A DNA stretch of 64,000 nt, from contig QANY01004000.1 in NCBI GenBank assembly GCA_003255025.1, positions 496,001-560,000 on the forward strand, given 5' to 3'. A program made the translations under genes and the position numbers. The notes under the pieces are model-generated. The model did not search any database. It had not been told where the DNA came from and saw only the letters and a program-made list of their open reading frames with translations. Source of the stretch: Datisca glomerata (taxonomy: Eukaryota > Streptophyta > Magnoliopsida > Cucurbitales > Datiscaceae). Position 1 is the stretch's first letter; each line of letters begins with the position of its first letter. Positions 57,339 to 64,000 of the stretch are shown here, in pieces.

Positions 57339-59158
57339 TTACAGTTTGATCGTGCATATATGATATTAAAACAAATAGATTAAGGAAAAATTATTTCTCA
57401 CAGTTACTTTATATCGGAGAATTTCTGAACTGGTGGAACTCTCTCGAGCGTGCTTCGTGTTCTTCAAGATTTAATATCAAAATCAAGAACTTGATCTTCC
57501 ACGAACGATTTTTGAATTAGTACACCAATAACCACCTGTTAATTTCTGAAATATATCTCAGAAGAATTTTATGTAGAAATTTGAGTGTGGGCTCTCAAAA
57601 TGATTGAAGAAGAAAAATCAAATCTTGCCTTCTTCAGATTAATTTTGGCGGCAACAGTAGTGAGAGGAGAAAATGTTTTTCTCTCTTTGTGTTGATAACA
57701 ACAACTGTATCTAATACTCACTATCTATTTGCAATCAAATTGCTATTAGATATAAATCAAAGAGTAATTTTTTTTACTTACAAATATACCTCTATATTAT
57801 AAAATTTTCAAAAATTCCCCTAATTATCTATTATTGTCGAAAATTACATGATCTCCTAGAGTTTTAGTTGTATCAAAATTCATCAACCCAATTGATAAAT
57901 ATCATTGATCATTATCAATTAATTAATTAATTTCTTTTTTATCTAATTATCTAATAATTAGAAAATGATAAATAATTAATTCAATACAACAATTACAGTT
58001 AACTAATTTAAATGACATCATCTATCACATATAGGCGTAGAAAATATGCCTGGGCACCAAAACACATTTTGGTCCAACTCAGTTCATTTTTCTATTCTTG
58101 TTCTTTGAGCTATTTCTGAGACCGAATGGACTCACATGAACAAAGCTTAGGATTCAAATACCTGGCAATTTTATCTTTATAAATTCCTAATCTATTTAAT
58201 CCTAACATCGTACGACCCCACTATAGGTTTAATGCCGAATCAACTCTCGATTCATACGCGCTACATTTTCTGTTGGTGTAAATAAACTCTATTTATTTTC
58301 ACAGCCCACAGAATATTTTAACATAATACCCATCATGAATATCAGTAACAAGAGTGAAATCTAAAATTACCATCTTACCCCTCTTATTATTATTTTCTTA
58401 ACTCATTTATTGGCTGTGAATAAAAAAAATATTATAGTGAATTATCTCGTACAATTCACAAGTCTTAATCAATGACTCAATCCATTGAATACCTAGCAAG
58501 GTTAATTAATTCACACACCCATCAATAAATCATAAAGTGATATTGTTGTTTTTGTAATCGAACTACAAATTTTCATATCAGTGAATCACGTAACTCCAAC
58601 TTAATTGAATTGCAATCCCAACAGCCGAGTTATTGCCCGCTAATTCGAACTCACTCATTTGACATATCAAAGATCGCAACTAGACAAGTCAAGTTATGTA
58701 TTCACCTCAGGATTAAGGTAATTATGAAAATATCCTTAAGGTGTAATAATTAGATTTAGAGCTAGGTAAACAGTTTTGGGTTCTAAACTAATTTGTTACA
58801 TGTATATTCAACATGTTCATAACATGTCTAGGTTAACCATTTTGAGTCTCCACTCTTATGCCCTAAGACTGACATCCAACAATTCAACCTAACAGTCGTA
58901 CTCACATTCGATTGCCCAGTCGATCCTAAGACTGCGAATATCGTTGTGAACTATTTCAGGAGAGTTCGTCTGGAGACGCTTCTGTCTTCACTTTTTTTAA
59001 TTGAAAATAGTTACAGGGCTAGAATAATTTATAAACACGCTTTAATTAAAATAAAACATTCAATTTATTCATAAAAAATTCAGTAATACAAATGTCTGAG
59101 AAATAACTAAATACAAATAAATAGTGATTACACACTACTTTATGGACATATTCCAACA
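57339..59158 (-). repeat. 3' LTR of copia element 2
   Basis: The minus strand begins TGTTGGAATATGTCC at 59158, after the polypurine tract TCCAAGTGGGAGCT. The far border at about 57339 is set only by the end of the preceding repeat array; the true end could differ. There is no coding content. Confidence 0.65.
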
Positions 59159-59239
59159 AGCTCCCACTTGGACAAAATTAGGCGTGAAAAATATTTTATC
59201 CTTAAGCCCTCCAGATGACCATGAAAAATTTTACTGCTT

Positions 59240-60930
59240 AAAGTCTTCGTGAATGGATCTGCCAAGTTATTGACTATCAAAATATGCGTAACCACAATGT
59301 CTCCACGCTGAACAATCTCTCTAATCAGGTGATACTTACGTTCTATGTGTTTGGATCTCTTATGGCTTCTAGGTTCCTTAGATTCACTACATCCCCACTA
59401 TTATCATTATAAAGTGTCATGGGCTTGTCAGCGTCTGGAATAACTTCCAGAGTCATCAAGAACTTCCTAAGCCATACAGTTTCCTTTACAGCTTCACAAG
59501 CTGTCACATATTCAGCTTTCATGGTAGAATCAGCAATGCAAGATTGCTTGATAATTCTCCATACAATTGCTCCACCATTCAGGATGAACACTGATCCTGA
59601 AGTGGACCTCCTAAAGTCCTTATCAGCTTGAAAATCAGAATATGTATACCCCGTTCTATTCAAGTCACTACCTAAATACACAAGTATGTAATTCCTTGTT
59701 CTCCTAAAATACTTAAGGATATGCTTGACGACATTCCAATGCCTGATTCTAGGATTAGATTGGAAAAGACTTACTACGCCCATGATATAGAAAATATCAA
59801 GTCTAGTGCAAAGTATAGCATACATGAGGCTTCCTACGGCTAAGGCATAGGGTATCCTTCTCATGTCTTCCTCTTCTTCAAGAGTCTTGGGAGACTACTC
59901 CTTGGAGAGGCTGACTCCATGTTTAAAGTAAAAAAATCCATTCTTGGGGTTTTACATACTGAAGCGATCTAACACCTTACCAATATAAGATGATTGAGAA
60001 AGTGTCAATTGTATGTTCTTTTGATCTCGAAAGACCTGAATACCTAAGACAAATGCAGCCTTTCTAAGATCTCTCATGTCAAATTACTTTGCAAGCTAAA
60101 ACTTGACATCAGACAATTTTCCTACATCATTCCCAATGAGTAGAATATCATCTACGTACAAGACTACAAAAACCACATTTCCTTCGTGTATCAACTTATA
60201 CACATAGGGTTCATCCACCAACTATTTAAAATCATAGTTCTTAAAACTTTCACCGAATATTCCACGACCGTGAAGCTTGCTTAAGTCCATAAATGGACTT
60301 CTGCAGTTCGCAAACTTTCTCATCTGGTTGAGCCATATAAATGCGCTCTTCGAAATAACCATTCAGAAAGGTAGTCTTGACGTCCATTTTTAGATTTCAT
60401 AATTAAGGGCAACAACAATGGACAAAAGGATTCGAATGGATTTAAGCACGGCTACCAGTGAGAAAGTATCCTCGTAGTCTATACCTTCTTTTTTGGTGTA
60501 GCCCATGGCTTCTAGCCAAGCTTTGAATGTCTCTACTTCCCATCCAGACCTCTTTTCTTCTTATAGATCAATTTCCATCCTACAGGTTTTATCCCTTAAG
60601 GAGGATCTACAAGTTTTCAGACTCCCTTCGAGTACATCGAATGTATCTCAACGTTCATGGCTTCTTGCCATAACTTTACTTTAGGACCATCCATGGCATC
60701 TGAGTATGAGATTGGTTCATCTAGGTCCTTGTCTGGGACAGCTGTCAAAGCTTCTCCATAGGACATGTACCTTTCAGGTTGTCTCACAACTCTCCCACTA
60801 CGTCGAGGCTCCATAGTTTCTGGCTCATGTCGTGGTTCTTTCATTATTGAATCAAAAACAATTTCTGATTGGGGAATCTGTGTTCTCCCAGTCAATAATT
60901 CCTCCAGCATAATTTTTCAAGAAAATGATC
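59240..60930 (-). pseudogene. Copia element 2 RT and RNase H
   Basis: The minus strand starts near 60910 with an integrase-RT linker (MEPRRSGRVVRQPERYMSYG, then LWQEAMNVEIHSMYS). The RT catalytic motif YVDD is intact at 60147-60158 in LYVDDILLIGND. The RNase H frame 59343-59864 has KSTSGSVFILNGGAIVWR, then SCIADSTMKAEYVTACEAVK and LYNDNSGDVVNL. Frameshifts near 59900-60600 break the frame, so it is probably inactive. Confidence 0.85.
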
Positions 60931-61073
60931 ATTCTTACTAACAAATATTTTATTGTCAGTCGTACTGTAGAAGATATACCCCTTCGTTCCAGAGGATATC
61001 CTACAAACATTCACAATTCTGAAAGACAGGCCAACTTTCCTGTCTTCGGTCTTAGAACATCTGCTTGGAAACC

Positions 61074-61940
61074 TTATATTCTAAAATGGTGAACGGATGA
61101 CTTTCGTCCATACCATCTTTCATATGGTGTACTAGGCACCGTCTTTGACGGAACTTGGTTCAAAATATATGTCGTTGTTTGTAAAGCATATCCCCAGAAC
61201 AAATCTGGTAGGGATGAGTAACTCATCATGGATCTAACAATATCCATCAGAGTTTGATTTTTTCTCAATGATACCTTCTTCCTTAAGAAAGTTCTCAAAC
61301 TCTCCTAGCAAGTACTCTCCACCACGATCAGATCGTAGTGTTTTGATTAATTTTTTCCAATTGATTTTCAACCAAGGCCTTATATCCTTTGAACTTTTCA
61401 AATGTTTCAGAATTTTGATACATTAGATAAACATGACCAAAACATGAGTATTCATAGTGAAGGTTACAAAGTATTCATAACCTCTTCTTGCTTGGATATT
61501 CAATGGCTCACATACATCACTATGTATGATTTCAAGGCATTGAGTTACTCTTTCACCTTTTGATGAAAAAGGTCCCTTGGTTATTTTGCCTTCTATACAA
61601 GATTCACATGTGAGTAGAAAACCCACACTAAAATATTACAAAGTACCATCATTCACAAGTCTTTTAATCATGTCTAGGATGATATGTCCAATACGTAAGT
61701 GCCACAGATAGGTTAGATCAGTTGAGTCATAGTTCAACCTTTTACTATCCCTATGTGAATCGATATTCACTTTAGTGTCACAAATCATAGGTACTACAGG
61801 TTTTACGTGATACAATTTGTTAATCATTCGTGCAATAGTAATTAAGCATTCATTTCTAAAAAGACTAATATATTTATCAATGAATTTTATATCAAATTCT
61901 TGCTCAATTAATGCATTAATAGAAATCAAATTATTCCCAA
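61074..61940 (-). pseudogene. Copia element 2 integrase region
   Basis: The pre-integrase zinc region is at 61636-61929 (LTYLWHLRIGHI); the next frame, at 61423-61626, reads SCIEGKITKGPFSSKGE, IHSDVCEPL and QARRGYEYFV; and the core end at 61074-61298 reads [20 protein letters not shown] and [21 protein letters not shown] frame change occurs after YFVTF, where the conserved second aspartate should be. No continuous integrase remains. Confidence 0.8.
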
Positions 61941-62129
61941 AACTCTAGACATAATAAACATCACGAAAAATAATAAAATGTTTCTAAAAAACAATTTAAA
62001 AGTTCCCACTGATGAGGTCGATACTAGTACTTCATTCCCCCAGCGGAAGCTGAACTCGCCATCGTCAAGCCTTCTGATTTCCCTGAACACCTACAAGGAG
62101 CAACAGATGTGGTTAGTAGCTGCAAAGTC

Positions 62130-62830
62130 TACAATCTAAGAAAAAGTAGAGTCAGCTACATAACATGCCTCTGTAACCATTACTATACCTTTAGATCTTA
62201 ACCCTTTGAGATACTCTGGGAAGTTGCATTTCCAATGACCAGCAGCTCCACAGTGATGACAATTGTCTTTCGACTTGTCTACTATCGCAGTGCTCTTGCC
62301 TTTGACAGCTCTTGGCTTCTGCTTCTTCTCTTTCCTTGGACCCCTTCTTTTTTTCTTCTTAGAGCTAGAGGTGGAAGGCCTAATTTCAGTAAAGTTAGCC
62401 TCTCCAGATTTTCTCTTGCCCTTCAGGAACAGGGTCTCAACAGCTTGTAGCTCCTTCATGAGTTCAGGAAGTGAGTAGTTCAGCTTATTCATCGAATAAT
62501 TAAGCTTGAAATTCTCAGAGGTACTAGGAAAAGTCTCTATGATCATATCCACTTGAGTCTCACCATCGACTTGAGCACTCATGATCTCCATCTCGTTCAG
62601 ATAACTTATCATCAATATCATATGTTCTCTGACAGGAGTTCCAGGTTCCATCCTGCAGTTCATGATGTTACGCACAGTTGTTTGTCTGGCTTGATGACCC
62701 TAATCCCCGACCTTTTCGGTGATGTATAACATCATATCAGTGGCGGTCTCAAGGTTATGATGCTGTTGTTGCAACACATTGTTCATAGATGTCAAGATGT
62801 AACATCAGGCGATCTCATCAGAACGCAGCC
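62130..62830 (-). pseudogene. Copia element 2 gag with altered zinc knuckle
   Basis: The frame 62136-62675 (179 codons) has typical copia Gag content (GTPVREHMILMISYLNEME, then FKLNYSMNKL). It has a very basic linker (SSKKKKRRGPRKEKKQK). The zinc knuckle reads CHHCGAAGHWKCNFPEY, so the fourth zinc ligand (Cys) is Phe and a Cys stands two residues earlier. The N-terminal part extends to about 62830 beyond a stop near 62700. Confidence 0.8.
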
Positions 62831-64000
62831 AAGAAGCATAAGCATATTTTCCTCTTGAGTCGATTCAGCAATAGGCTCAAGAGGACAAAGAGTATTGAGC
62901 ACGAACTTGTACTTTTCTACCGTCAGCACGATATCAAGATTTCATTTCTAATCCACATAATTTTCACCATTGAATTTGTCCGCATTAAGAATAGTTGAGA
63001 GATGGGATAGCGACTTGATTACTGAAAAAAATAAAGTGGTGTAAATAAATGCTCAATTGTTTAGGAAAGTATGATGCATGATACAACTACTAAATATTTT
63101 AAAATCCATTAAAAAATATTTCCTCCATCATGTTACCATCACAAACGATATGTTGTCTCATCGAGGGATGAAGTCCAAACTATCTCATATCGCATTGAAA
63201 CTCTTCTCATTTGGTTATCACTCAAATGTCTCCACATCTAGGTTAACCAATCACCAATGATTTTGGTCACCTTGACCCTATTGACTAGCGCCTATGGAGG
63301 GATTCCAATGTGCTTCAGTCAAAGTGTTTAACCAACGCATCGACTCTTAAAGGTTGTTATGGACTAACAGTCCATCTATAGGATGGCCATGCCCCACCAC
63401 TCCGATTAGAAGTCTTAGCTTCTGATGCAACTCGATGACTCAAAGCAACACGATTCTAAAGTTTCTCACATTCAAGTGAGGATCCCTATGGGCGGTTTTA
63501 ACCCTTGCTCGTGGCACGATCAAGTTTACGTTATAGACCTTGGGAACGTTTTAATGTAAATGACTCTCCCACTTAGTTTTTGAAAAAATTAGACTTTTGG
63601 TTATTTTTCAAAAAAAATGTAACTTTTATTAATTTGAAAAATGTGATGAAATTTGTAAATCCTTTATTAAATTTAAATCCCAATTTAAAACCATAATCAT
63701 TATAAATTTCACATTGTAATTAAATAATCACCATTATCAATTAATCTACAATGATGCATGTACATGTTGCATGGTAATTTGATATTGACGTATCACTACT
63801 CTATATGGCATGTTATATGATGATGTACAATTAAAATTAAATCATACATTTAAATTTAACCTCCCTATTGCCACATTTCTAATTACAACCCATGAAAGAA
63901 TAGTAAATAAATTACAAATTAATTTATGAACTAATATTCATGGCGTCTGCAATTTGCTCATTCATCTCCATGTTGTCCCACCATTTTGTCACACTTTACA
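62831..64000 (-). other. Copia element 2 gag N-terminus and 5' untranslated region
   Basis: The section to about 63000 still reads as gag-like in pieces. From 63000 to 64000 I see no coding frame and no LTR border, only AT-rich leader with a GC-richer patch at 63130-63560. Confidence 0.5.

Larger units (their letters stand above)
57339..64000 (-). mobile_element. Ty1/copia element 2, runs off the window
   Basis: A minus-strand element: 3' LTR up to 59158, pol at 59240-61940, gag at 62130-62830 and a long 5' untranslated part to the window end. The 5' LTR is outside. It is better preserved than copia element 1 and has a similar domain sequence and long LTRs, so the two are likely related lineages. 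Confidence 0.85.

Overview
The window is nuclear DNA of a flowering plant, probably a dicot. It is AT-rich, has spliced genes with GT-AG introns, and is dominated by plant retroelements and endogenous pararetrovirus (EPRV) sequence. Only two ordinary host genes are visible, both in the first 9 kb. I found no rRNA, tRNA, CRISPR array or bacterial-type operon.

Bases 1-2,400 hold the 5' half of a minus-strand NECAP-like clathrin-accessory gene: five exons, including two 32-nt exons, with the rest beyond base 1. Bases 2,400-6,930 are gene-poor, with a pyrimidine tract, a direct repeat around a GA tract and a C-rich island. An intact intronless ABCG half-transporter gene, closest by memory to Arabidopsis ABCG10, lies at 7,014-8,816 on the plus strand.

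From 8,877 to 41,890 the window is a graveyard of one Caulimoviridae-type EPRV family. A minus-strand array (8.9-20.0 kb, continued at 25.4-25.6 kb) carries movement, capsid, protease, RT/RNase H and C-terminal (inclusion-body-like) remnants, with the C-terminal and promoter part present twice head to tail. A second minus copy lies at 25.9-29.2 kb. A plus copy with its own partial tandem repeat lies at 32.0-41.9 kb. Three copies of the viral intergenic promoter share one TATA motif, and one tRNA-Met primer-binding site is preserved. Younger insertions cut this cluster: a solo LTR with a 5-bp target duplication (9,209-11,355) that itself holds a copia 3' fragment, a minus-strand copia element (20.3-25.4 kb) and a LINE (29.2-32.0 kb).

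From 42,140 to 50,557 there is a Ty3/gypsy element (chromovirus-like, possibly Tekay/Del) with about 2.5-kb LTRs, almost no gag, and a broken pol. Bases 50.6-57.3 kb hold an unassigned LTR-like stretch, then an element whose core is a decayed plant mobile domain (PMD) gene flanked by unusual tandem and palindromic repeat arrays. The window ends in a second minus-strand copia element (57.3-64.0 kb), which runs off the right edge.

In effect, two housekeeping-type genes sit beside a nested, inverted EPRV/retroelement block. The biologically most interesting point is where the two meet. A viral promoter points towards the 3' end of the ABCG gene. The viral boundary falls beside an AT dinucleotide run, close to where the viral primer site would start. 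All identities come from reading the translations by eye; no database search was possible.
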